Assembly: GCA_028684195.1 (NCBI GenBank)
Contig: JAQUGH010000008.1
Span: 1 to 33,669 of the forward strand
Source: Clostridia bacterium
GTDB taxonomy: Bacteria > Bacillota > Peptococcia > DRI-13 > DTU073
Length of the DNA stretch: 33,669 nt
Direction of reading: 5' to 3'
Under the pieces are notes generated by a model. It saw only the letters and a program-made list of their open reading frames with translations, searched no databases and was not told the origin of the DNA. The position numbers and the translations under genes were made by a program. Shown piece by piece: positions 18,653 through 26,598 of this stretch. Numbering within the stretch: position 1 is the stretch's first letter; each line of letters begins with the position of its first letter.

Positions 18653-18717
18653 AAGAGTAAAGGGGACACACCTGCTGAAACAGTGGTAGTATTTTGAAAC
18701 AGGTATACCCCCAATTT

Positions 18718-18855
18718 GATGGGAGATAAGCGATGCTAAGCTCAGCTTTGCACACAGTAACCACTAACGAACAAGTTCGTAAGTGCTACTAGCGTGTAAT
18801 GGTTCAACTAACCTTCAGTGGGGGATAAAAAACCCCACTGAAGGAAGTTTCACTT
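18718..18855 (-). repeat. Dispersed intergenic module, long copy, with 12-bp hairpin
   Basis: On the minus strand the order is AAGTGAAACTT, a hairpin (CCTTCAGTGGGG with CCCCACTGAAGG; plus-strand arms 18812-18823 and 18833-18844, 9-nt loop), TTAGTTGAACCATT and a small palindrome CGAAC-TT-GTTCG. Then come GAGCTTAGCATCGCTTATCT and CCCATCA. The block order and much of the sequence match 17304-17373 on the other strand. The hairpin is 11 bp after the prmC stop and might aid termination, although its T run lies in the loop, not after the stem. With the copy at 18611-18652 this accounts for the whole 283-bp gap between prmC and ywlC. Confidence 0.75.
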
Positions 18856-19718
18856 TATAATTTTATAACTCTGTCTCGCCCTTCCATATCACAAATTATT
18901 TTCACCGGAGCAAGCCCTTTTTCCTCCATGATTTTTGCTACAGTTTTTCCTTGTTTCCACCCAATCTCTAATAGCAAATTCCCATCGTATTTAAGATATT
19001 CTTTAACAACCAAGCTTATCCTCCTGTAATATTCTAATCCATCCTGTCCCCCCGCCAATGCTAAAGCAGGTTCTTTTCTTACATCTAAAGGTAAACTCTC
19101 CATTTCCTCGGCATCAATGTAGGGAGGATTAGATACTATCAAATCAAACCTTTCTTTTTTGTTGATAGGTTTAAATAAATCACCCTTAATAAATTCAACT
19201 CTATCTGCTACACCTAAATTAATTGCATTTTTTCTAGCAACAGTCAATGCTTCCTCTGATATATCAGTAGCAATTACCGAAACTAGCGGAAGATAATACG
19301 CCAAACTCAAAGCAATAGCTCCGCTCCCTGTTCCTATATCCAATATTTTAGCAGCGCCTTTATCTTTCAATATATTTATTGCTTCATTGACTAACGTTTC
19401 CGTATCCCACCTAGGTATGAGCACAGCTGCTGAAACCTCAAAAGGAAGTGACATGAATTCCTTTTCGCCCAACAAGTAATGAAGAGGTTCGTTATTTCCC
19501 CTCTTTTTTACTAATGCACGATATCTCTCCCAGCTTTTTCTATCCAAGCTTTCATCCAATTCCGTAATTAATTGGACAACATTCTTTTGCCACACTTTAC
19601 CTAAAAGAAGCTTTCCTTCTGTCCAAGATATTTCATGTTCCATTCCTGTCGCTGTTAAAAAAGAAACCGCCCACCGGAGAGCTTCTTTCCCAGTTTGCGG
19701 TTCATTTTCGCTACCCAT
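18855..19718 (-). CDS. prmC: Release factor glutamine methyltransferase
   Basis: PrmC methylates the Gln of the GGQ motif in RF1 and RF2 using S-adenosylmethionine. The 287 residues have an N-terminal helical domain that binds the release factor and a Rossmann-like domain with DIGTGSGAIALSLA and the catalytic NPPY motif (DLIVSNPPYI). ATG 19718 overlaps the prfA stop by one base, so enzyme and substrate are co-translated, the usual arrangement. Confidence 0.97.
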   Translation of the reverse strand: MGSENEPQTGKEALRWAVSFLTATGMEHEISWTEGKLLLGKVWQKNVVQLITELDESLDRKSWERYRALVKKRGNNEPLHYLLGEKEFMSLPFEVSAAVLIPRWDTETLVNEAINILKDKGAAKILDIGTGSGAIALSLAYYLPLVSVIATDISEEALTVARKNAINLGVADRVEFIKGDLFKPINKKERFDLIVSNPPYIDAEEMESLPLDVRKEPALALAGGQDGLEYYRRISLVVKEYLKYDGNLLLEIGWKQGKTVAKIMEEKGLAPVKIICDMEGRDRVIKL

Positions 19719-20785
19719 TAATCCACCTTCTTCAATTTCTCAGCCTGATCAGTAGTTATAAGTGCCTCAATAAATTCATCCAATTCCCCTTGAAGTACAC
19801 TTTCAAGCCGATAAGAAGTAAGTCCTATTCTATGATCTGTAACCCTGCCTTGAGGAAAATTATAGGTACGAATTCTCTCACTACGGTCACCGCTTCCCAC
19901 CATGATTTTACGAGCACTAGCCGTCTCTCCCATTTGTTCTCCCTGTGCTTTTTCCAACAATCGTGCCAATAGAACCTTCATCGCTTTATCTTTATTTTTA
20001 TGCTGTGATTTTTCATCCTGACAAGATACAACAATACCCGTTGGAATATGAGTAAGCCTAATAGCTGACTGGGTAGTATTGACTGACTGTCCTCCGGGAC
20101 CACTGGAGCAAAATATATCAACTCTGATATCATTAGGTCCAATTTCAATATCAACATTTTCTGCTTCCGGAAGTACTGCTACCGTTGCCGCAGATGTATG
20201 TATCCGCCCACTTGATTCCGTAGTCGGTACACGTTGTACTCTATGAACTCCACTTTCGAATTTCAATTTGCTATAGGCGCCTTTGCCCTCTATCATCACA
20301 ATAGCTTCTTTAAACCCTCCGATGCCCGTATCATTAGAGGAAAGCATTTCTACCTTCCAGTTTTGTTTTTCAGCATAACGAGAATACATTTTTAAGAGAT
20401 CTGCCGCAAACAAGGCTGCTTCATCTCCACCAGTACCTCCCCTGATCTCCATAATAACATTCTTTTCATCATTTGGATCTCTAGGTAAAAGTAATACCTT
20501 CAGCTTGCTTTCTAGAGCTTCCTTTTTATCTTTCAAGTCTTCCTGGTCTATTTCCACCAGCTCTCTAAAATCCGAATCTGTATTATCCTCCAAAAGATCG
20601 TTGTTATCTTGAATGTTTTGTTGCAGCTCTTTATATTTTCTATAAACAACAACAACATCTTCTAAAGCAGCACGAGCTTTAGTATATTTTCTCCATTCCT
20701 CTTGATCACTAATTATTTCGGGATCACTTACAAGTCCTGTAAGTTCATCATATCGCTCTTCCAGTTGCTTCAACTTCTCTAACAT
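19718..20785 (-). CDS. prfA: Peptide chain release factor 1
   Basis: RF1 terminates translation at UAA and UAG. The 355-residue protein has the GGQ motif ([12 protein letters not shown]) that triggers hydrolysis. The PxT anticodon-like motif reads PTT in [11 protein letters not shown], which fits RF1 rather than RF2 (SPF). The longest frame opens at a TTG (20812), but ATG 20785 gives the standard family N-terminus ([15 protein letters not shown]). With that start the gene overlaps the end of the DUF1385 gene by 38 bases, and its ribosome site (AAGGA) lies inside the upstream gene. Confidence 0.97.
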   Translation of the reverse strand: MLEKLKQLEERYDELTGLVSDPEIISDQEEWRKYTKARAALEDVVVVYRKYKELQQNIQDNNDLLEDNTDSDFRELVEIDQEDLKDKKEALESKLKVLLLPRDPNDEKNVIMEIRGGTGGDEAALFAADLLKMYSRYAEKQNWKVEMLSSNDTGIGGFKEAIVMIEGKGAYSKLKFESGVHRVQRVPTTESSGRIHTSAATVAVLPEAENVDIEIGPNDIRVDIFCSSGPGGQSVNTTQSAIRLTHIPTGIVVSCQDEKSQHKNKDKAMKVLLARLLEKAQGEQMGETASARKIMVGSGDRSERIRTYNFPQGRVTDHRIGLTSYRLESVLQGELDEFIEALITTDQAEKLKKVD

Positions 20786-21668
20786 TTTTTTCACATCCTT
20801 CTTCCGCTTCAATAACTCGTTTTAATGCACATAAGGCTACTTCCAGTTGACTATCATCCGGTTCTCTAGTAGTTAACTTCTGTAACCACATTCCCGGTCT
20901 ACTAAACATCCGCATAATATAAACATGTTGATATTTACCTGTCATTTTTAAAAATTCATAAGATAAACCTGCTACAACCGGTAAAAGAACTACCCGGGAT
21001 ATAAGACGCATCCAAATATCAGTTTCCCCTACAAAACAAAAAACAATAATACTTATCACCACTACAAAAAGTAAAAAGCTTGTGCCACAACGAGGATGCA
21101 AGGTCGAATGCTTTCGTGCATTCTCAACCGTCAACTCTTCCTTAGCTTCATAAGTATAAATACTCTTATGTTCAGCCCCATGATACTCAAATACTCTTTG
21201 AATATCCTTCATTAGTGAAATAATAATAATATAAGCCAACAGAATAGTTACTCTAAAAACTCCCTCTAAGAGATTCTGAAGAATATATCCTGTCACGTAG
21301 GGCTTTAGTAAATGTGCAAACGCCACAGGTAAGAGAAAAAACAAGACTGTTCCTGCCCCCATAGCAAAAATAACTGACAATGCCATTTCCAAAGGGCTAA
21401 TGGACTCCCCGTTTCCATCACCCTCCACTACCTGATTTGCAGAATAAGTAAGCGTCTTTATCCCCATGATCATTGATTCAATTAAAATCACAATCCCTCG
21501 AATTAAAGGTAGTTTCAAAAAAGGAAAACGATCAGCGATCGAATTAACCTCTTGAAAATCTAGCACTATCTCTTCAGGAGCACGTCTAACAGCAACGGCC
21601 ATGTTCTTTTTCCCCCGCATCATTACTCCTTCTATGACAGCCTGACCTCCATATGAATGATGGGACAT
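20748..21668 (-). CDS. DUF1385 (YqhQ-like) membrane protein
   Basis: The 306 residues open with the family signature [20 protein letters not shown]. They contain the conserved [14 protein letters not shown] and [13 protein letters not shown] motifs and about four to five membrane segments. The family is widespread in Clostridia and in B. subtilis (YqhQ). Its biochemical role is not known; the conserved His-Glu-His and Cys motifs suggest metal binding (inference). The gene often precedes prfA in Clostridia, as here. Confidence 0.92.
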   Translation of the reverse strand: MSHHSYGGQAVIEGVMMRGKKNMAVAVRRAPEEIVLDFQEVNSIADRFPFLKLPLIRGIVILIESMIMGIKTLTYSANQVVEGDGNGESISPLEMALSVIFAMGAGTVLFFLLPVAFAHLLKPYVTGYILQNLLEGVFRVTILLAYIIIISLMKDIQRVFEYHGAEHKSIYTYEAKEELTVENARKHSTLHPRCGTSFLLFVVVISIIVFCFVGETDIWMRLISRVVLLPVVAGLSYEFLKMTGKYQHVYIMRMFSRPGMWLQKLTTREPDDSQLEVALCALKRVIEAEEGCEKNVREVEATGRAI

Positions 21669-21713
21669 AGTTAATCCCTCTTTTCCTATTTTAATCGCTT
21701 CATAAGTATAAAT

Positions 21714-21737
21714 GTAGCAGAGCCTTGGCTCTGCTAC
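21714..21737 (-). terminator. Hairpin terminator after rpmE
   Basis: GTAGCAGAGCC (21714-21724) pairs with GGCTCTGCTAC (21727-21737), a near-perfect 10-11 bp stem with a very short loop. It lies nine bases after the rpmE stop codon. The tail on the minus strand is ATTTATAC, only partly U-rich, so termination may be incomplete before the DUF1385 gene. Confidence 0.65.
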
Positions 21738-21745
21738 TTGTCAAC

Positions 21746-21946
21746 TTATTTGAGACCATATTTACTATTAAACTTTTCAACACGCCCTGTGGTATAAACA
21801 TTACGTTGCTTGCCAGTGTAGAAGGGGTGACAGTTTGAACAAAGCTCTACCTTCAAGTTTTCCTTTGTTGATCCTGTTTCAAAAGACGTCCCACAAGCAC
21901 AAGTCACTGTAGTTTTATAATATTCAGGATGAATACCCTCTTTCAC
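21746..21946 (-). CDS. rpmE: 50S ribosomal protein L31 (zinc-binding type)
   Basis: The product is the 66-residue L31, beginning [12 protein letters not shown] with the zinc ligands Cys16, Cys18, Cys36 and Cys39 (CAC and CSNC). This makes it the C+ form, which is replaced by the C- form under zinc starvation in many bacteria. A longer frame opens at TTG 21964, but the AAGGTG ribosome site and the family length point to GTG 21946. In B. subtilis rpmE also lies between glpX and prfA. Confidence 0.97.
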   Translation of the reverse strand: MKEGIHPEYYKTTVTCACGTSFETGSTKENLKVELCSNCHPFYTGKQRNVYTTGRVEKFNSKYGLK

Positions 21947-22048
21947 ATTTTCACCTTCTTTCAAAAACTCTTCCTAAAAAAGAAGAACTTACACTACATT
22001 ACAGAATAGTATTATAGCATATCTCACATACTAACACAAGAACCAAAT

Positions 22049-23053
22049 CTAATACTCCCGCCCATTTACATATCCTGATTTTTTATCTATTCTATGTTGT
22101 GCTTCTAAGAACCGTACCGTTCCCGAAGCTGCACGCATTACAATACTATGAGTTGTAACATAATTGCCATAATAACGAACGCCTTTAAGCGTATCACCAT
22201 CAGTTATCCCGGTTGCTGCAAATATAACATCATCACTACTTACCAAATCATCCATAGTTAAAATTCTTTTAGTATCAGTTACACCTGATTTATGGACACG
22301 TTTTGACTTTATAGTTCCTCCGTCCCATAGCCTTCCTTGGAGTTCACCACCCAAGCAACGTAAAGCAGCTGCACCCAAAACCCCCTCAGGAGCACCACCA
22401 ATACCCATGACCATATCAACTCCTGAGCCCGGAATAGCCACAGCGACTGCAGGAGAAACATCCCCTGCCGTTATTAATCTAATTCTAGCCCCAATACTAC
22501 GCAATTCATTTATTATATACTCATTACGAGAACGATCTAGTACAACTACAGTAACATCTTGAACTTCCTTATTAAGACTTTTAGCAACTGCCGTAACATT
22601 CTCTGTAATACTTGCATCCAAACTTATTTTCCCAACCGCAGCCTGTCCTACCGCTATCTTATTCATATAATACATATCGGGTGCATGCAAGAGGCATTTT
22701 CTAGGGGCAACCGCAAGCACAGCAATGGCTCCATTAAGCCCTTTTGCTACTAAATCCGTACCTTCTAGGGGATCCACAGCAATATCAACTTTAGAACATT
22801 TCCCTGTACCTACTTTTTCTCCAACGTATAACATAGGAGCTTCATCCTTTTCTCCTTCACCAATAACCACAATTCCATCCACATTAACAGTATCAAACAT
22901 AGACCGCATCGCTCCAACTGCAGCCCCATCCGCATTGTTTTTGTCGCCACGCCCCAGCCAACGTGCAGAAGCAATTGCGGCTGCTTCTGTAACTCTGACA
23001 AATTCCAAAGCTAACTCTCTTTCCATCGTTGAGCACAATCTCTTCGTTGACAT
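22049..23053 (-). CDS. glpX: Class II fructose-1,6-bisphosphatase
   Basis: The enzyme converts fructose 1,6-bisphosphate to fructose 6-phosphate in gluconeogenesis. The 334 residues show the class II motifs IGEGEKDEAPMLY and DPLEGTDLVAKG (metal and substrate binding), and the glycine-rich IGGAPEGVLGA. Length is typical. The neighbour fba supplies its substrate; a small hairpin lies between the two genes. Confidence 0.96.
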   Translation of the reverse strand: MSTKRLCSTMERELALEFVRVTEAAAIASARWLGRGDKNNADGAAVGAMRSMFDTVNVDGIVVIGEGEKDEAPMLYVGEKVGTGKCSKVDIAVDPLEGTDLVAKGLNGAIAVLAVAPRKCLLHAPDMYYMNKIAVGQAAVGKISLDASITENVTAVAKSLNKEVQDVTVVVLDRSRNEYIINELRSIGARIRLITAGDVSPAVAVAIPGSGVDMVMGIGGAPEGVLGAAALRCLGGELQGRLWDGGTIKSKRVHKSGVTDTKRILTMDDLVSSDDVIFAATGITDGDTLKGVRYYGNYVTTHSIVMRAASGTVRFLEAQHRIDKKSGYVNGREY

Positions 23054-23097
23054 TTCTGTTCCCCCTCAAATTTTTATATCTTTACTCACAGAAATCA

Positions 23098-23123
23098 AGG
23101 GCAGTAGCTACATATACCGCCCT
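23098..23123 (-). other. Hairpin between fba and glpX
   Basis: GGGCAGTA (23099-23106) pairs with TACCGCCC (23115-23122, one G-U pair) around an 8-nt loop, starting 10 bases after the fba stop. No clear U-run follows, so it may be an attenuator or a processing site that sets different levels of aldolase and phosphatase. This is uncertain. Confidence 0.4.
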
Positions 23124-23132
23124 CTCCTTTGT

Positions 23133-23987
23133 CTATGCCCTTCCATTGCTACCAAAAATGCGAATTTTTTCTCTAACTATCTCAATCATCGCTTCTCTGG
23201 CAGGTCCTAATATTTTACGAGGATCAATCTCTTGAGGGCTTTTCGCTATTACGCTTTTTACACCCTTCACAAAAGCTTCCCGAATATTTGTATCTATATT
23301 TACTTTCCTCACTCCCAAGGCAATTGCCCTTTTTATATCATCCCCCGGTACTCCCGAAGAACCATGCATTACTATCGGTACATCCACCAACTTCTGTATC
23401 TTATCCAATCTTTCAAAATCTAGCTTTGGTTCAAATTTATACCTGCCATGTGCTGTACCAATTGCTACAGCAAGAGAATCTACTCCAGTATTATCCACAA
23501 AATACTTAACTTCTTCCGGATCTGTCAGCATAGCATCTCTCTCATCTACACTAACATCATCTTCTGTTCCGCCAATTTTCCCTATTTCTGCTTCTGTAGA
23601 TACACCTGCTGCAGAAGCAATTCTAACAATCTGTTTTGTTATAGCTATATTTTCTTCCATAGGCAGTTTAGAACCATCAAACATTACAGACGTAAATCCT
23701 TTAGCAATGCAACGTATCACCTGCTCAAAATCAGTCCCGTGATCTAAATGTAAGCAAATCGGAACGTGCGCGTTTTTGGCAGCTGTACTTACCAAACCTA
23801 CAATGTAATCAAGTCCAGCATATTTTATAGCACCTTGACTAGCTTGAATAATGGCAGGGGATTTTTCCGCTTCAGCAGCAGCAACAATTGCTTGTATTAT
23901 CTCCATGTTATTACAATTAAAAGCCCCCACTGCATATCCACCTTTTTTCGCTTCGTCTAACAATTCTTTTCCTGTAACAAGTGACAT
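23133..23987 (-). CDS. fba: Class II fructose-bisphosphate aldolase
   Basis: This zinc aldolase cleaves fructose 1,6-bisphosphate to two triose phosphates. The 284 residues have the catalytic LDHGTD (Asp82, His83), zinc ligands His180 (GTAHG) and His208 (MHGSSG), and the phosphate-binding NIDT motif near the C-terminus. A strong GGAGG site lies 14 bases before ATG 23987, farther than usual, with TTGAAACAATAA in between. The 239-bp gap upstream, rich in A and T, holds TATACT and TATATT hexamers but no clear promoter. Confidence 0.97.
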   Translation of the reverse strand: MSLVTGKELLDEAKKGGYAVGAFNCNNMEIIQAIVAAAEAEKSPAIIQASQGAIKYAGLDYIVGLVSTAAKNAHVPICLHLDHGTDFEQVIRCIAKGFTSVMFDGSKLPMEENIAITKQIVRIASAAGVSTEAEIGKIGGTEDDVSVDERDAMLTDPEEVKYFVDNTGVDSLAVAIGTAHGRYKFEPKLDFERLDKIQKLVDVPIVMHGSSGVPGDDIKRAIALGVRKVNIDTNIREAFVKGVKSVIAKSPQEIDPRKILGPAREAMIEIVREKIRIFGSNGRA

Positions 23988-24226
23988 TTTATTGTTTCAA
24001 GCCTCCTTTAAAATATTAAAATTTATATATCTACAAACCTACATCAATATAGTATAAGTAGATACCACTCTATTCAATATACCACTAATAGCTACTTAGA
24101 AAAAGGTTTTTACACTATAATCTTTATTTTAAACCCAATATCAAAAAATTCCTTCTTCTTTTAATTTGCAAAAAATACAAACATACTCTTGCTATGAATT
24201 TTGACAATCCTTTTGAATGAGTTTTT

Positions 24227-24886
24227 TTATATTTTTTCTCCTTCAAGATGCTCTCCATAAAAGCATCTGCATGAATAAGCTTCCAATTTAATACATTTCA
24301 TATCATAAATTCGTCGCAAATCACCTCTCGTTTTTACAAATACTACACCAGTAGCATTGCAATGAGGACAATTTATTTCTACCCTGTCTTGAAACGCATC
24401 TACCTCTAACTGGCTATTTCCACAACTACAGGACATTTTCCCTTCTTCCAACATATCACTAAGATAATCAACGGTTTTGTTTATTATATTGAAATCATCA
24501 GAGCACTCCTCATTGTATCCCAATTCCTCGACCATTTGTCTATAACTATTCTCTTCTTGACTAATATTTTCGATAACCTTTTCCCTTATTCCCATAAATC
24601 CAATCCTCATAGCAGTTCCTTCACACTTGATAGGAATCACATATTTATTCCATACTTCGTCTTTTCTAAAAAGATATCTATGTTTGGTTTCGCACATAAA
24701 ACATCTGACTTGAAGACAAAAAATGTTTTTACCCTTTTTATTAATATTGGCTAAGCTATTTCCGCATTCACAAAAAAGCTTTACACTGCCAACTCCACTA
24801 AAATCAAAGCGAGACAGCGAACGCACATTTATCTTTCCACAACTGGAACACCGCAAAGCTATCACTGTATGGGTACATATAACCAT
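24227..24886 (-). CDS. Cysteine-rich zinc-ribbon-like protein of unknown function
   Basis: I do not recognise this gene. The 219-residue product (ATG 24886 preceded by GAGGGA; a longer frame from 24928 lacks a good ribosome site) has no membrane segment. It carries several Cys pairs: CSSCGK, FCECGN, CFMCETKH in the N-terminal half, CSCGN and NCPHCNA in the C-terminal half. These look like two or three zinc ribbons, separated by a helical, acidic middle (about 110-155). The gene follows spo0F by about 60 bp and precedes fba. A nucleic acid or protein-binding role is possible but not shown. Confidence 0.8.
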   Translation of the reverse strand: MVICTHTVIALRCSSCGKINVRSLSRFDFSGVGSVKLFCECGNSLANINKKGKNIFCLQVRCFMCETKHRYLFRKDEVWNKYVIPIKCEGTAMRIGFMGIREKVIENISQEENSYRQMVEELGYNEECSDDFNIINKTVDYLSDMLEEGKMSCSCGNSQLEVDAFQDRVEINCPHCNATGVVFVKTRGDLRRIYDMKCIKLEAYSCRCFYGEHLEGEKI

Positions 24887-24949
24887 TCCCTCGCCACCTT
24901 TTCGTGTCTTTACGGAAATATTCTTCATGATATGACATAATCCTGCAAA

Positions 24950-25315
24950 TTAATTATTAATAACTTTTTCTAATAACTCTTTTACATCTTCAATACCAAA
25001 AGGTTTTTTAATAATTGCGTCTATTTTTAATCTATAAACCTCTTCCGCCAACTCAGACTCACTATACCCAGTCATCAATATTATTTTTAGATCTTTTTCC
25101 TGCCTCAGTAAATTTTTTATAGTATTGACACCATTCATTCCCGGCATTTTCATATCTACCATTACAACATGAAAATCACCCTGCTTTACTAATTCAAGAG
25201 CCTCTTCTCCAGCAGCTACCGAATGTACTTCGTAACCCAACATTACACAGGTTTCAACTAATACTCTGCGAATCCCTTCTTGGTCATCTACAATTAAAAC
25301 CTTAAAATTCTTCAT
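24950..25315 (-). CDS. spo0F: Sporulation initiation phosphotransferase Spo0F
   Basis: Spo0F is the single-domain receiver that passes phosphate from sporulation kinases to Spo0B. The 121 residues are a complete CheY-like fold with Asp10, Asp11, phosphoacceptor Asp54, Thr82 and Lys104. The contact residues known from the B. subtilis protein are kept: Gln12, Gly14, Ile15, Arg16 in DDQEGIR and Lys56 in DMKMPGMNG. There is no output domain. ATG 25315 follows AAAGGA. It lies between alr and the Cys-rich gene, near pyrG and fba as in B. subtilis. A general response regulator role is the alternative. Confidence 0.88.
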   Translation of the reverse strand: MKNFKVLIVDDQEGIRRVLVETCVMLGYEVHSVAAGEEALELVKQGDFHVVMVDMKMPGMNGVNTIKNLLRQEKDLKIILMTGYSESELAEEVYRLKIDAIIKKPFGIEDVKELLEKVINN

Positions 25316-25376
25316 GTTCCTTTCTTCCCTTCTACCCTTCTACCTTTCCATTATCATTCATTTAATCCGCCGCCAA

Positions 25377-25410
25377 CCTTTATCCGAAAGCTAAGCGACG
25401 GTTTCACTTT
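25377..25410 (-). repeat. Short intergenic repeat, copy 2 of 3
   Basis: On the minus strand this reads AAAGTGAAACCGTCGC then TTAGCTTTCGGATAAAGG, matching the copies at 18611-18652 and 29547-29586 apart from a gap of about six bases. It occupies the gap between alr and spo0F, touching the end of alr. Confidence 0.65.
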
Positions 25411-26594
25411 ATCCCATTTTTTACGATACTACCTACCCTGACCCTTACAATTCTACCATTCTCCAAATAAACTTTAGGTATATCAAGTCTCATCGTCGTT
25501 CTTCTGGCAGAAATTTGAGCTACATCCCCTACCTTTAGATTATTGACCCTTGAGACATCCACCATTGTGTACTGCATGCCCACCTTGCCAATTACCTTAC
25601 CTTTTCCTTCTTTGAAAATAGCAAATGGTACAACCCTTAAATAACCAAAATAATTTAGAATTAACTTTGCAATATTTTTAAAAAGTTCCCACCCATTTAC
25701 AGGTTTAGATACCGGCTCTACCTGAAATCCATCGATAACTCCTATTGGTAAAACCGCAACAGAAATGTTTTTGTGAGTACGAAAAGCACGCCCATAGCCT
25801 ACCGATTGACCACGAGGTAAATCTCTAACGTATACTATTTTCGCCTTGAATACCCATGAATCCTTTAATTTTAATGTATCTTCCATGTACGGAGCCGGAT
25901 ATTGACCATAAAGCAACGTTCCAACACGAACCATATCAAGCTGCATTTCCGGTAAATCTACAACAGCAGAACTATTAGCAATATGTCTTATTAACCCTTT
26001 TATCCCAGCCTTCTCTAAGCTTTTACAAGTTTCCTGAAATACACTAAATTGCCGAAAGCTAAAGCTCTTGTTTTTGCGCATGGCTACAGCAAGATGTGAA
26101 TACACCCCTTCCAACTGAAGACCTGGTATTTTTAAAATTTCTTTTGCTGCCAATACTACATCACAAGGCCAAAATCCAAACCGTCCCATACCTGTTTCAA
26201 CTTTAATATGAATCTTAATGCTTTTATCATCTCTATCTGTACACTGCTTCAACCATTGTATAGATTCCATACATGCTACTGTAGCCGTTAAATTGAAGTT
26301 AAAATAGAGCTCTACATCTTCAGGAAAAAAGGCACCGAAAACCAAGATGGGAATAGATACCCCTGCCAAGCGCAATTCTTTCCCTTCTTCAGCCGTGGTT
26401 ACCCCTAACATATCTGCACCTATTTTTTCTAATAAAAGACCAACCTCAACCGCTCCATGGCCATAAGCATCTGCTTTAACTACACCTAAAAATTTTACAC
26501 CAGGATTTAATTTTTGCTTTATGTTCATGTAATTAGTTTTGATAGCATCAAGATCTATCTCAATCCACTTTGAACCTACTAAGCTGCTCTTCAT
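25404..26594 (-). CDS. alr: Alanine racemase-family PLP enzyme, divergent C-terminal domain
   Basis: The 396-residue protein has the PLP lysine motif VVKADAYGHG (Lys40), the barrel motif HIKVETGMGRFGF, HIANSSAVVD, and VRVGTLLYG with the Arg that contacts the PLP ring nitrogen. It also keeps the catalytic Tyr position (SVGYGRAF, Tyr267). The C-terminal domain departs from standard Alr: IGYADG is IGVIDG, the MDQ motif is MQY, and about 35 residues (297-333) are inserted with hydrophobic content. Both catalytic bases are present, so racemase activity is likely, but the amino acid specificity is open. It starts four bases after the FemAB-type gene, suggesting joint work in peptidoglycan side chains. 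Confidence 0.87.
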   Translation of the reverse strand: MKSSLVGSKWIEIDLDAIKTNYMNIKQKLNPGVKFLGVVKADAYGHGAVEVGLLLEKIGADMLGVTTAEEGKELRLAGVSIPILVFGAFFPEDVELYFNFNLTATVACMESIQWLKQCTDRDDKSIKIHIKVETGMGRFGFWPCDVVLAAKEILKIPGLQLEGVYSHLAVAMRKNKSFSFRQFSVFQETCKSLEKAGIKGLIRHIANSSAVVDLPEMQLDMVRVGTLLYGQYPAPYMEDTLKLKDSWVFKAKIVYVRDLPRGQSVGYGRAFRTHKNISVAVLPIGVIDGFQVEPVSKPVNGWELFKNIAKLILNYFGYLRVVPFAIFKEGKGKVIGKVGMQYTMVDVSRVNNLKVGDVAQISARRTTMRLDIPKVYLENGRIVRVRVGSIVKNGIK

Positions 26595-26598
26595 AGAC

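Noticed and set aside
18543-18764. A 73-codon minus-strand frame upstream of ywlC
   Set aside because: It covers the dispersed repeats and overlaps the start of ywlC in another frame, has no ribosome site and no protein-like features.
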